Assembly (NCBI GenBank): GCA_964478735.1 | Contig: CAYZJB010000001.1 | Span: 213,453 to 277,452 of the forward strand | DNA from: CAYZJB01 sp964478735 | Lineage (GTDB): Bacteria > CLD3 > SB21 | Direction of reading: 5' to 3' | Length of the DNA: 64,000 nt | Part shown: piece by piece, positions 47,018 to 55,800 of the stretch | Layout: the number at the start of each line of letters is the position of its first letter | How positions within the stretch are numbered: the first letter of the stretch is position 1 | The notes under the pieces: model-generated | Told to the model about the DNA's origin: nothing | What the model saw: only the letters and a program-made list of their open reading frames with translations | Database searches by the model: none | Program-made: the position numbers and the translations under genes

Positions 47018-47594
47018 TTTTGGCGATCACATAGCCCGTCACAAGTCCGGTCAGGAAAATAATAACGAGGAGACGATAATTGAGCACGGCTTTTCCATGA
47101 CCGGCCTTGATTGCAACGACGGAGACAAAATAACCCAGACCGTTGATGATCCAGAGGATGGATGAACTCAGGATCGTGACGAGAAAACCGCCGACGAGGG
47201 GAATGGCGCCGATGAGGCTCAACAGTGCGGCGCCTAGCCACGAAAATGCAGACGAGATAATGCCGAACACTAGCACGCTGCCGCCGACGATTTCTTTGTC
47301 CCATTCGTACACCATGGCCCCGGCTATGGCGGCCGCAATGATCGTCCACACGAGTAGCATCCGGCGGAAGTCCCGAAAAAACGCGGCGGTGCGTATCAGA
47401 AAAACGCGTCGGCGCCGGTGCAGTTTCCGGTAGGCGTTCTTTTGGCGGACACGGTCCGGAACCAGGGCCTTTTCGATCCCCAGTTCCGGCTGTTCTTCTT
47501 CTTTGATTTCGACGTGCAGGTACGCGCCGATGTCGTCTTCCTGCGGCTGTCCGGCAGACGCGTTCTTGTCGAGGGGTGGGGGAGCTTCAACCAT
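47007..47594 (-). CDS. Membrane protein of unknown function
   Basis: A 195-residue protein with a charged cytoplasmic N terminus (about 1-75, acidic then very basic, YRKLHRRRRVFLIR) and four probable spans (about 79-96, 104-124, 128-160 and 172-193). Gly-rich spans resemble small transport or scaffold proteins, but I do not recognise a family. It converges on and overlaps the ATPase gene. Confidence 0.6.
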   Translation of the reverse strand: MVEAPPPLDKNASAGQPQEDDIGAYLHVEIKEEEQPELGIEKALVPDRVRQKNAYRKLHRRRRVFLIRTAAFFRDFRRMLLVWTIIAAAIAGAMVYEWDKEIVGGSVLVFGIISSAFSWLGAALLSLIGAIPLVGGFLVTILSSSILWIINGLGYFVSVVAIKAGHGKAVLNYRLLVIIFLTGLVTGYVIAKIIG

Positions 47595-47631
47595 GGTGCG
47601 ATGCAGTGACGGTTACGCGGTCGGAATCGTT

Positions 47632-48435
47632 TTAACCTCCGAAGCGGAATTCCGGATACAGGCACATGCCGCCGTCGACGAAGAGCGTCGTGCCGGTGAT
47701 GTAGTCCGCTTCATCGGAACATAAAAACGCGACGGCCGCGGCAACGTCGTCGACTTCCCCGATCCGGCCGTACGGCATTTTTGTCATCAGATCCGCCATT
47801 CCTTTGGGATCGGACCATACGTTCTGGTTGATCGGCGTCTTGATGGCACCGGGTGCGACGCTGTTGATCCGAATTTTCTTTTCCGCATATTCCTGCGCGA
47901 CCGACTGCGCAAAAAGGTTGATGCCGGCCTTGGTCGCGCAGTAGGAGGCAAATCCCGCCCACATGATGACCTGGTGAACGCTAGAAATATTTACGATTTT
48001 GCCGCGGGCACGCGAATTCGGCCGGTTTTCGTTTTTCAACATTTGACGCACGGCGGCCCTTGAACATAAAAAATTACCGGTCAGATTGACGCCGATGACT
48101 TTGTCCCATTCCGCTTTGGTGACGTTTTCGAGAAAATTGTGAATTTCGATACCGGCGTTATTGACCAGAATGTCGATAGTGCCGAAGTCCTTGAACATCT
48201 GCTTGAACATGGCTTCGACCTGGTCCTCGTTGGACACGTCGGCCTTGATGCCGATGGCTTTTCCGGCTCCGGCGGCGTTGATTTTTTTGACGAGTTCCGT
48301 TGTCTGGTCTTCGTTGAACAGCCAGTTGATCACCACGTCGGCGCCTTCGGCGGCGAGGCGCTGTGCGATGGCGGCCCCGATACCGGAATTGGCGCCGGTG
48401 ACCAGAGCTTTTTGACCTTGCAGTCGTTTCTCCAT
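47632..48435 (-). CDS. Short-chain dehydrogenase/reductase, glucose 1-dehydrogenase-like
   Basis: A classical SDR of 267 residues: cofactor site TGANSGIG (14-21), NNAG, catalytic Ser in ISSVHQ and YCATK. The segment HQVIMWAGFASYCATKAG and the ending YITGTTLFVDGGMCLYPEF are close to Bacillus-type glucose 1-dehydrogenases. The true substrate could be another sugar or polyol. GGAGG lies just before the start on the coding strand. It stands alone. Confidence 0.88.
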   Translation of the reverse strand: MEKRLQGQKALVTGANSGIGAAIAQRLAAEGADVVINWLFNEDQTTELVKKINAAGAGKAIGIKADVSNEDQVEAMFKQMFKDFGTIDILVNNAGIEIHNFLENVTKAEWDKVIGVNLTGNFLCSRAAVRQMLKNENRPNSRARGKIVNISSVHQVIMWAGFASYCATKAGINLFAQSVAQEYAEKKIRINSVAPGAIKTPINQNVWSDPKGMADLMTKMPYGRIGEVDDVAAAVAFLCSDEADYITGTTLFVDGGMCLYPEFRFGG

Positions 48436-48621
48436 AAATCCTCCTAAGATTGGCTATCTGTCGATGGGACAAGGGAGATTAACCAAAACGCGTCATAAAG
48501 TAAACAGGCAGTCTCGGGGAACCAAGCTCCAAAACATAATCCGTGAATTTTGATTGGCCGGGAGTAAATTACCATGAATCTTCGTTTATTGAAATCGGAA
48601 CGTCGACTCGAAGGATAATGT

Positions 48622-49086
48622 ATGATTCTCCAGACGTTGGAAACACTCGGCATCAAGTTATCTGACCCGCCAAAACCTGGCGGCTCCTATGTTTCGGTCA
48701 ATGTCCGCGGTCAGATGGCGTACGTTGCGATTCAATTTCCTATCGCTGGCGATCGATACCTTTACACCGGTCGTCTCGGAAAAGACCTGACAACCGCCGA
48801 TGGCGTCGAAGCCGCCCGATTGTCCGCCGTCAATGTGATGGCACAGTTGAATAAGTACATCGGCATCGACCGTGTGCTCGGGCTCAATCATGCGGACATT
48901 TATTACCAGGCCGTCGACGGCTGGGATGACGGACCGATCGTGGCCAATGGCGCCTCCGATTTGTTCGTCAACGTCCTCGGCGAGTCGGGCCGCCATACGC
49001 GAGCGATTTTCGGTGTTGCGCATTTACCTCGAAATTTCGCTGTTGGTTTGACGACCTCGTGGACGGTCAAGGGCGACGTTCCATGA
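48622..49086 (+). CDS. RidA/YjgF-family protein
   Basis: A 154-residue member of the RidA superfamily, in the longer YjgF-like-1 subgroup. The conserved Arg/Glu pocket region appears as VNVLGESGRHTRAIFGVAHLP. Archetypal RidA hydrolyses reactive enamines/imines from PLP enzymes, but subgroup 1 proteins often lack proven activity. It is divergent from the SDR gene across a 186-base gap. No ribosome site beyond AAGGA is visible (14 bases upstream). Confidence 0.85.
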   Translation: MILQTLETLGIKLSDPPKPGGSYVSVNVRGQMAYVAIQFPIAGDRYLYTGRLGKDLTTADGVEAARLSAVNVMAQLNKYIGIDRVLGLNHADIYYQAVDGWDDGPIVANGASDLFVNVLGESGRHTRAIFGVAHLPRNFAVGLTTSWTVKGDVP

Positions 49087-49168
49087 ATCGTCAACCCGCC
49101 ATCAGCCAAGTTCGTGCATGAAGGGCACAGGAGCAATCGTTTTGAGTCACCGGTGAACGGAAGCGACT

Positions 49169-49333
49169 ATGAATACGTGCCCGTTTCAAGCTCATGTACC
49201 GGAACAAGCGCTGATGGATCGTAAAGAACGGATCCAGCGCACGATGGGGCCGGACGAGGCGGATATTTTGCCGCGATGGAGAACCGGAATTATTGGCAAA
49301 CGACATACGCGATTTCTCAAATCCATAACCTGA
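49169..49333 (+). CDS. Possible small ORF before the phosphatase gene
   Basis: ATG at 49169 opens a 54-codon frame (starting MNTCPFQAHVPEQAL) that ends six bases before the next gene, filling most of the 253-base gap. It has no signal or known motif, a mixed charged composition and one Cys. The spacing suggests coupling, but coding is unproven. Confidence 0.3.
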   Translation: MNTCPFQAHVPEQALMDRKERIQRTMGPDEADILPRWRTGIIGKRHTRFLKSIT

Positions 49334-49339
49334 AAGAAC

Positions 49340-49975
49340 ATGAAACCAACCCGATCCTTACTACCGTCCCTCGATGACTTTGTCAAAAAGCAGATGAATG
49401 GGTTTGATGAAATTCCAAATGATAGAAGGGGCGCTCTTGAACGCCTGAGTGAATTCATTCGTAATCATGTGACTTCGGGCCGTTCGTCCAACCTTGTCTT
49501 TATTTGTACGCATAATTCCCGCCGAAGCCACATGAGCCAGTTATGGGCTCAGGCCGCGGCGTATTTTTACGGCGTGCCGGACGTGCGCTGCTTTAGTGGT
49601 GGAACGGAAGCGACGGCCTTTAATCCTCGTGCCGTCGCTGCCATGCGCAAAGCAGGGTTTGACATTCGTGAGGTCCAACCGGGCAGCAATCCCGTTTACG
49701 AAGTGCGGTTTGCTGCAGGTGCGGAACAGGTGACCGCATTTTCAAAAACTTTCGGCGATCCATTCAATCCGCAGCGGGACTTCGCGGCCGTGATGACGTG
49801 TTCCGATGCGGACGAAGCGTGTCCATTCGTTCCGGGCACGAGCCTTCGCGTCGCTCTACCCTACGAGGATCCGAAAAAGGCCGATGGGACACCGGACGAA
49901 GAACGCCGGTACGACGAACGCTGCCGCCAGATCGCGACGGAAATGTTTTATCTGATGTCGCGTGTACACGCCTGA
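49340..49975 (+). CDS. Low-molecular-weight tyrosine phosphatase/arsenate reductase-like protein
   Basis: A 211-residue protein whose P-loop CTHNSRRSH (C-x5-R) and following MSQLWAQAAA match the LMW-PTP/ArsC fold. Two further Cys in VMTCSDADEACPFVPG could act as the relay residues of thioredoxin-linked arsenate reductases. The first 45 residues are an extra helical region. The protein is longer than the usual 130-160 residues of ArsC, and similar long forms in Bacteroidota are annotated as protein-tyrosine phosphatases. No ars operon is nearby, so activity is open. Confidence 0.82.
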   Translation: MKPTRSLLPSLDDFVKKQMNGFDEIPNDRRGALERLSEFIRNHVTSGRSSNLVFICTHNSRRSHMSQLWAQAAAYFYGVPDVRCFSGGTEATAFNPRAVAAMRKAGFDIREVQPGSNPVYEVRFAAGAEQVTAFSKTFGDPFNPQRDFAAVMTCSDADEACPFVPGTSLRVALPYEDPKKADGTPDEERRYDERCRQIATEMFYLMSRVHA

Positions 49976-50015
49976 GGATCTAACGTGACGGTTCCGGCGA
50001 ATCAATTCACCCGAA

Positions 50016-50033
50016 ACTGTTCTCAAAAACAGT
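50016..50033. repeat. Inverted repeat between convergent genes
   Basis: ACTGTT/AACAGT with a six-base loop lies about 40 bases after the phosphatase stop. It lacks a T-run, so it is at best a weak terminator or a chance hairpin. Confidence 0.3.
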
Positions 50034-50109
50034 ATCTCGCAGAGAGCGCAAAAACTGAATGCAATAAAAATTTGGCTTTCGAACTATGAGAGATGTTTTG
50101 AGATGGGTT

Positions 50110-52137
50110 TTAATGTTTCCACAAAAACGCCGTCGCGGATAAACCGAAATTTCGCGAACCGACGTTGCGCTGGTTCAGTCGCCAGCTCACGTCGATCCGA
50201 ACGATACGGTAAATGTCGCCGATGGCAAATCCCGCTTCATAAAACGGACGTTTGAACGACAAAATAGGATTGACGAGACTTCCGGACGTTTTTTTAGACG
50301 CGCGGATGTAACCGACGCGAAATACGGGTATGAGATCGACAAACCCCTTGTCGAGAAGAGGCAGCCCGGTTCGTTCGAGTAATTCCCCGCCGAAATTGTG
50401 TTCGATTGCAAACGCAGCCGTATAGTTGCCTTGAAATTCACCCACGTCAACGGTTTTCATCACGTACGGCGTTCCTCCGCCGTAAAGGATGAACAGATAC
50501 TGCTGCGGCAGGGCATCCTGCGCGTAGCCGCCGTAAAATTTTCCGTCGAGCGATCCGCGCGTCGTCGTCGGAATGTGGAAACGGTACGTGGAATAGAGCT
50601 TGGTAAAGTGAAAATCGGATTTCAACCAGTCACGGTTGGTATGCTCGATGCCGACCGTCACGATGTGGTAGGGATAGCGCGGACGAATGCCCTGCCCGTC
50701 GCCGAACGTCCACCGGCCTTCGACGGAAACACGCCTCAGCCGCCCCTCATTGATCCCGACGACCGGATCGTACTGGCGGTAACTTTTGATCAGGCCGTAA
50801 TTCGTATTCTGCCGTGTGCTGTCGTCGTCGCGGTCCGTGTACGTTGCGGACAACGTCAGGATGTGAAACGGCTTCCATTCGGCAAAAACGTCGTACCCTT
50901 TGACGTAAAAATAATTGAACCGGTCGTACCGATAGCCCAGGCTGGTCAGTGAATTATTGAACACGTCGCCGACGAGGGACTCGACTTCCTTATGATGGAT
51001 GTCGTCGTAATACCGCGCGCCGATTTTGACGTGATACCCGAAAAGGCCGCGGCTGGCTTCGATCATGTATTTCCATCGGTCGTCGCTGAAACCGTAGCCC
51101 GCTTTGGTCCGGACATAGAGGTTGGGGAAAAACGGCTCAATCCGTGCGCCGGTGAGACGCAGGTCCACCCCGGCGAAGAATCCTTCGACGCGATTAAAGC
51201 GCGCATCCGGCAGCGACTTGAATTTCCATCCTCGAGACGCCGTCGTTTTCCTGAACAACGATGTATCGGGGAAGCGCCTTTCCGCATTCGCCAGACGATG
51301 CAGCGCGTCTTTTTCATTCTGGGAGAGCGGAACGTTCCAGATCGAACGGTTGTCCTCATGACGGATGTCGCGCGACCAAGCCGGACGGAAGAACACCGTT
51401 ACCGGGATAGACGGATTCATCGTAAGGTGGAGGACACGGACCTGCGTACGCAATTGATAAGCGCCGACATACGGAACGTGCGCCTCCATCGTCCATTCCG
51501 CGTTTTCCGGTATCCACCACCCGTCGTGCCGGCGGTACGTCTGGTAAATTTTCAGGAGACGCGGTTCCGGCAGCATCTTCACCGACCGGTTGAACGTCAC
51601 GTCCGCGGCCAGCACCTGCCCGTCGGTCTGGGACACGATCAGTGTACCTTCAACAAGGGGTTTGTAGGCATATCGGGGGGAAACTCGCAATTGAAACCCC
51701 GCCTCGCCTCCGACCACGACGGGACCTTCGTACGTGTAGCGGTAGTATTGTTCGGCATCGTCTGCAATCGGTCCGATGACCGACGTCTGACCGACGGCAA
51801 TATTATCGCTGCCCCAATCCTCGATCGGCGCCCATTCCCGGTCGTTGTACTGCCCGATCATGCCCAGGTTTTGCAGATGATACCGCGACGATTCAACGAT
51901 GCGTGTTCCCCGTCCGGCATGCCAGTACAGGGTCGATTGGGATAACGTGATGCCTCGTACGGGATCGGCCGGTTCATCGATCTTTTCCAGTACATTTTTG
52001 GTGTGCAATCGCATTTCGATCGACGTGACATGGGACCGGAATTTTCTCCGTGCCGTTCGTGCCTGATCGAGCACGAACTGTGCGGAATCGACTTCGGTCA
52101 GGATCGAACTGAGTGAAACGAAGAGTAAAAAATTCAT
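50110..52137 (-). CDS. DUF5686-like outer-membrane protein
   Basis: A 675-residue protein with a short signal region (MNFLLFVSLSSIL). Residues about 20-290 form a soluble beta-rich part (YRYTYEGPVVVGGEAGFQLRV, PRYAYKPLVEGTLIV) and the remainder looks like a beta-barrel with many Tyr/Arg strands. The order of segments matches DUF5686/carboxypeptidase-regulatory-like outer-membrane proteins of the Bacteroidota, but the usual N-terminal carboxypeptidase-like domain is missing. It follows the hydrolase gene by nine bases. Confidence 0.78.
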   Translation of the reverse strand: MNFLLFVSLSSILTEVDSAQFVLDQARTARRKFRSHVTSIEMRLHTKNVLEKIDEPADPVRGITLSQSTLYWHAGRGTRIVESSRYHLQNLGMIGQYNDREWAPIEDWGSDNIAVGQTSVIGPIADDAEQYYRYTYEGPVVVGGEAGFQLRVSPRYAYKPLVEGTLIVSQTDGQVLAADVTFNRSVKMLPEPRLLKIYQTYRRHDGWWIPENAEWTMEAHVPYVGAYQLRTQVRVLHLTMNPSIPVTVFFRPAWSRDIRHEDNRSIWNVPLSQNEKDALHRLANAERRFPDTSLFRKTTASRGWKFKSLPDARFNRVEGFFAGVDLRLTGARIEPFFPNLYVRTKAGYGFSDDRWKYMIEASRGLFGYHVKIGARYYDDIHHKEVESLVGDVFNNSLTSLGYRYDRFNYFYVKGYDVFAEWKPFHILTLSATYTDRDDDSTRQNTNYGLIKSYRQYDPVVGINEGRLRRVSVEGRWTFGDGQGIRPRYPYHIVTVGIEHTNRDWLKSDFHFTKLYSTYRFHIPTTTRGSLDGKFYGGYAQDALPQQYLFILYGGGTPYVMKTVDVGEFQGNYTAAFAIEHNFGGELLERTGLPLLDKGFVDLIPVFRVGYIRASKKTSGSLVNPILSFKRPFYEAGFAIGDIYRIVRIDVSWRLNQRNVGSRNFGLSATAFLWKH

Positions 52138-52146
52138 CCTGGTGAA

Positions 52147-52965
52147 TTACAAGGCTCGTGATACGGTAAATCGATGGATGGCGTCAAAATACGGATTGCC
52201 TCCGATAAACCAAATATCATTATGATGGGCGCCGGGAACGGAAAGGAAAAATCGCGGTTCACCGGCTGTCTCAAAAAGCTGTTGGCCGTGTCGATACGGA
52301 ATGACTTCGTCTTCCGTGCCGTGGGTGATCAAAACGGGAACGGCGACGTTTTTGAGGTATTGCGCCGTTTCGTATTGGTTCCATGTAAAGAGAAAGGCCG
52401 GGAAAAATGGAAGAAGATCGCGACCGAGGTCCAGTTTGGACATCATGGCCGTCTCGAGGATGAGCGCGCGAGGACGGGTTTTTGAAGCCAGTTGAGCCGC
52501 CACGGCCGCGCCGAGCGAGGTGCCGTATATCGTAATGAATTTTTCTTCGATTTTTTTCGTCATCCACGTATACACCGAAAGTGCGTCTTCATAAAGTCCC
52601 CGTTCCGTAGGCCGCCCGGAACTTGTTCCGTATCCCCGGTAATCGAAAAGTACGACACCGTGCCCGTACTTTCTTAAAAACAGCACTTGATCCAGACGAT
52701 CGTCGTTGCTTCCGGCATTTCCATGACAGAGCAGGAAGGTATGGCTGTCACCCGGCGCGTACCAGACGTCGATCTGCGTCCCATCCGGCGTCGTCACCCG
52801 GTGCCTTTCAATCCCGATCGCACGAAGCGCCTCGTCGCTTGTTCGTGAGTTCATCGGGTGGTACAACATACCGGTTTCCATCAGCTGAACCAGCACAAAA
52901 AGGACCGCATAGACGCTCGTCAGAATGACCAGCCCTTTCAACATGTTAGGGAGCAAGGCCTTCAT
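52147..52965 (-). CDS. Membrane-anchored alpha/beta hydrolase (Bem46/ABHD-like)
   Basis: A 272-residue hydrolase with an N-terminal membrane anchor (about 9-28). The oxyanion strand is LLCHGNAGSNDDR, the nucleophile Ser lies in YGTSLGAAV, the acid in THGTEDEVIP and the His in PGAHHNDI. The pattern fits the Bem46/YfhR group, which hydrolyses acyl or ester substrates that have not been well defined. It precedes the DUF5686-like gene in one transcription unit. Confidence 0.88.
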   Translation of the reverse strand: MKALLPNMLKGLVILTSVYAVLFVLVQLMETGMLYHPMNSRTSDEALRAIGIERHRVTTPDGTQIDVWYAPGDSHTFLLCHGNAGSNDDRLDQVLFLRKYGHGVVLFDYRGYGTSSGRPTERGLYEDALSVYTWMTKKIEEKFITIYGTSLGAAVAAQLASKTRPRALILETAMMSKLDLGRDLLPFFPAFLFTWNQYETAQYLKNVAVPVLITHGTEDEVIPYRHGQQLFETAGEPRFFLSVPGAHHNDIWFIGGNPYFDAIHRFTVSRAL

Positions 52966-53217
52966 TGAAAATGTCGGCTAATCTACGAGGTCGTCGTCAA
53001 AATCGGGAGGAAAAAGTCTGATCCAATGACAGAAATCGGCTGCCGGACGTCTCTGTAGATGTAATTTTTCTTGAATTTAACCGTCCAAATACCTAATGTA
53101 ATCGCGCCAAAAACGCACACCAGTTCTGCATTTTCAGCGTTTCGTGAAATTTTTCTGGAATGGGCCCGGTAACGTTGTTGAATCAATTAGCTGTATAAAT
53201 TTTTTTCTGAAAAGTTC

Positions 53218-53222
53218 GGAGG
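53218..53222 (+). promoter_or_regulatory. Ribosome binding site of dnaN
   Basis: GGAGG six bases before the ATG. The A/T-rich tract upstream contains TATAAA (53194-53199), a -10-like sequence, but no good -35 at the right distance. Confidence 0.7.
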
Positions 53223-53228
53223 ATCGAT

Positions 53229-54338
53229 ATGAAATTTAACGTATCGCAGGCGGAGCTCAGCAAGGCGTTGGCCAAAGTGATCGGTGTCGTACCAACCAAG
53301 ACGACGCTACCGGTGCTGGGCAACGTCTTTCTGCAGGCCAAGGACGGAGCGTTGAATCTGACGGCGACCGACCTCGACGTCAGCATCACGACGCGTGTTA
53401 CCGTCAATGTTGTGGAGTCGGGCGGCCTCACGGTTCCGTCCCGCCAGTTTTCCGATCTCATTAAAAGCCTGCCGAATATTCCGCTCGAAATTTCTTCCGA
53501 TGCCCAGCTGAAGTTGACCGTCAAATGCGATAAAGGCGAGTACCGGCTCTCCGGTGAGTCCGACGACGATTATCCGGCCCTTCCGGTCATCGACGAAAAA
53601 GGCGTGCTGCGCATGGACGCCAAAATGTTGTCGCGTATGATTGGCAAAAGCATTTTTGCCGTTTCTTCCGATCCGCTCCGTCCGGCCTTGACGGGCGTCT
53701 ACATGCAACTCGCGAAAGATTTTAAAATGGTTGCGACCGATGGACACCGGCTGGCCAAAATGACGTGTACGCGATTCGAATCCACGATCAAGGAGCCGCT
53801 CAACGTCATCGTTCCGACGAAGGCGCTTCAAGAAGTGGCGAAGGAGACCCGGGATTCTGTCAGCGTTCATTTTGCACCCAATCACGTTCGCTTTGACATC
53901 GGAGAAACGCAGATTTACAGCCGTCTGCTGGAGGAGAATTATCCCGACTATGAACGCGTGATTCCGACGAACAATGACAAAAAACTTCGCGTCGAGGCCG
54001 GTTCCCTGCTCGAAGCGTTGAAGCGGGTATCGATCTTTGCCAATCCGATCACGCATCAGGTACGGCTGGCCCTCAAACCGAACGAACTGACCATCACCGC
54101 CGAGGATGCCGACGGCGGGAGCAAGGGCGTGGAACGGCTGGCGGTGGAATTTCAAGGCGACGAAATGCAAATCGGATACAATTCGCATCTGTTTCTTTCG
54201 GCGCTTAGCAATATCGATACGAAAGAGGTCGTCGTCGATTTCAAAGGTCCGACGAGCGCCGGTATCGTGACGCCATCCGAACAGAGTGAAAATGAAAACC
54301 AGATGATGCTGGTCATGCCCGTCCGGCTGAACGACTAG
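53229..54338 (+). CDS. dnaN: DNA polymerase III sliding clamp (beta subunit)
   Basis: A 369-residue clamp protein with three DNA-clamp domains; typical segments are MKFNVSQAELSKALAKV, DGHRLA and the C-terminal LVMPVRL. It tethers the polymerase to DNA. Here it starts the replication block; the classical upstream partner dnaA is missing, as an opposite-strand hydrolase gene lies there. recF follows after 14 bases. Confidence 0.96.
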   Translation: MKFNVSQAELSKALAKVIGVVPTKTTLPVLGNVFLQAKDGALNLTATDLDVSITTRVTVNVVESGGLTVPSRQFSDLIKSLPNIPLEISSDAQLKLTVKCDKGEYRLSGESDDDYPALPVIDEKGVLRMDAKMLSRMIGKSIFAVSSDPLRPALTGVYMQLAKDFKMVATDGHRLAKMTCTRFESTIKEPLNVIVPTKALQEVAKETRDSVSVHFAPNHVRFDIGETQIYSRLLEENYPDYERVIPTNNDKKLRVEAGSLLEALKRVSIFANPITHQVRLALKPNELTITAEDADGGSKGVERLAVEFQGDEMQIGYNSHLFLSALSNIDTKEVVVDFKGPTSAGIVTPSEQSENENQMMLVMPVRLND

Positions 54339-54352
54339 GTCGTTCGGCGGTC

Positions 54353-55483
54353 ATGCCGATTTTTCTTGAGACGCTGCGTTTGAGCAATTTTCGTAATTAT
54401 TCCACGGCTTCCGCGAAACTGAGTCCCGGAGTCAATATTTTTTACGGTCCCAACGGTCAGGGCAAAACGTCGATTTTGGAGGCCGTACACTACCTCTGCC
54501 TCACGAAGAGTTTCAAGACGCCCGACGATCGGCACGTGCTTCGATTCGATGCCGGACATTTTGAAATCGAGGGTCGACTGGTACGGACCCAAAGTTCTTT
54601 CGAAAAAGATCGTCATGAGCAAAACGTGCGCGTTGCATTTATGCCGGGACAGGGCAAGGTGGTGATGGTCGACGGCATTCGGCAAACGCGTTTTTCGGAA
54701 TGGGTCGGGCGCTGGCCGGTTGTGATCAGTGCGCCGGAGGACGTGAACATCGTGAGCGGCGGTTCCGGGGAGCGCCGGCGCTGGCTCGACATCGTGTTGT
54801 CCCAGGTCCAGCCGTTGTATCTGAAGGACCTCCAGGAATACCGGCAGTGTCTGCGTCAGCGGAACGCGTTGCTGGGAACGGGAATGCCGGAGATCGAATC
54901 GCTCGCGTCGTGGGACGCCGTTCTCGTGAAGACGGGATCCCGGATCATCCGCCACCGGATGCAGTTTCTTGATCGATTGACGCCTCTCGTTGGTGAAGTG
55001 TACCGTCATCTGGTTCCGGATGGAGAAATCATCGATATGCGCTATCGATCTTCCATTCATGGCGATTCGGACGTTTCGGAATCGGACGTGGAAACGGTGT
55101 TTCTTGACGCGCTCGACCGCGGCCGCGATCGCGAGTTGCATCGGGGAATATCCCTGTACGGGCCGCATCGCGATGAGATCGAATTTTATTTGAACGGCCG
55201 CGCGATCCGAGACTACGGTTCTCAAGGCCAGTACAAGACGCTGGCCGTGGCGCTCAAGTTTGGCGAATATCTGTTGCTGCACCGGCAGATGGAACGGATG
55301 CCGCTGTTGTTGCTGGACGACGTGTTTTCTGAACTCGACGGAAGCCGGAGGAAAAAACTTGTCGAGTACCTGAGCGATGCCGGTCAGGTCTTCCTGACGA
55401 CCGCCGATTCCAGGCCCGATTACGGCATGAGACAGCAGATCGAATACTTTACCGTGCAAAACGGAAACATCGCCGCCGCATGA
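54353..55483 (+). CDS. recF: DNA replication and repair protein RecF
   Basis: A 376-residue SMC-like ATPase. Walker A is GPNGQGKTSILEA, the signature region is DYGSQGQYKTLAVALKF and Walker B is LLLLDDVFSELD. RecF directs RecOR to gapped DNA. Its stop overlaps the dciA-like start as ATGA. recO is present at 8915; recR is not in the window. Confidence 0.95.
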   Translation: MPIFLETLRLSNFRNYSTASAKLSPGVNIFYGPNGQGKTSILEAVHYLCLTKSFKTPDDRHVLRFDAGHFEIEGRLVRTQSSFEKDRHEQNVRVAFMPGQGKVVMVDGIRQTRFSEWVGRWPVVISAPEDVNIVSGGSGERRRWLDIVLSQVQPLYLKDLQEYRQCLRQRNALLGTGMPEIESLASWDAVLVKTGSRIIRHRMQFLDRLTPLVGEVYRHLVPDGEIIDMRYRSSIHGDSDVSESDVETVFLDALDRGRDRELHRGISLYGPHRDEIEFYLNGRAIRDYGSQGQYKTLAVALKFGEYLLLHRQMERMPLLLLDDVFSELDGSRRKKLVEYLSDAGQVFLTTADSRPDYGMRQQIEYFTVQNGNIAAA

Positions 55484-55764
55484 AACAGTCGAAGCCGTTG
55501 GGCGCCGTGCTCGATCAGTTGCTGAAAAATCTCGGTATCGCCGACCGGGTGGATGAACAGAAAGTGCTGATCGAATTCGAAACGATTCTCGGCGAATCGT
55601 TTTGCAGGCGCGCCCGGGCCGTCCGGATCGAAAAGGGCGTGCTCGTCATCGAAGTCGTCAGCAGCGCGTGGCGTCAGGAGCTGTTCTATCAAAAAAAATT
55701 GATCCAGCAGCGGATCAACTCGTATTTCGGCGAAAACGTCGTGAAAGAAATCATTTTTAGATAA
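55480..55764 (+). CDS. dciA: DUF721/DciA-type helicase loader
   Basis: A 94-residue DUF721 protein. The domain reads KPLGAVLDQLLKNLG, LGESFCRRARAVRIEKGVLVIEV and SSAWRQELFYQKKLI. DciA-type proteins load the replicative helicase DnaB in bacteria without DnaC/DnaI. The position between recF and gyrB is a common one and supports the assignment. Confidence 0.85.
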   Translation: MKQSKPLGAVLDQLLKNLGIADRVDEQKVLIEFETILGESFCRRARAVRIEKGVLVIEVVSSAWRQELFYQKKLIQQRINSYFGENVVKEIIFR

Positions 55765-55800
55765 TACCTGAAGGCAACAAGGAATAAGGACACCAACACC

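Noticed and set aside
49340..49975. Arsenic resistance operon
   Set aside because: Only the phosphatase/ArsC-like gene is present; no arsR, arsB or acr3 neighbour.
52966..53228. Replication origin upstream of dnaN
   Set aside because: AT-rich tract present, but no DnaA boxes and no dnaA beside it.
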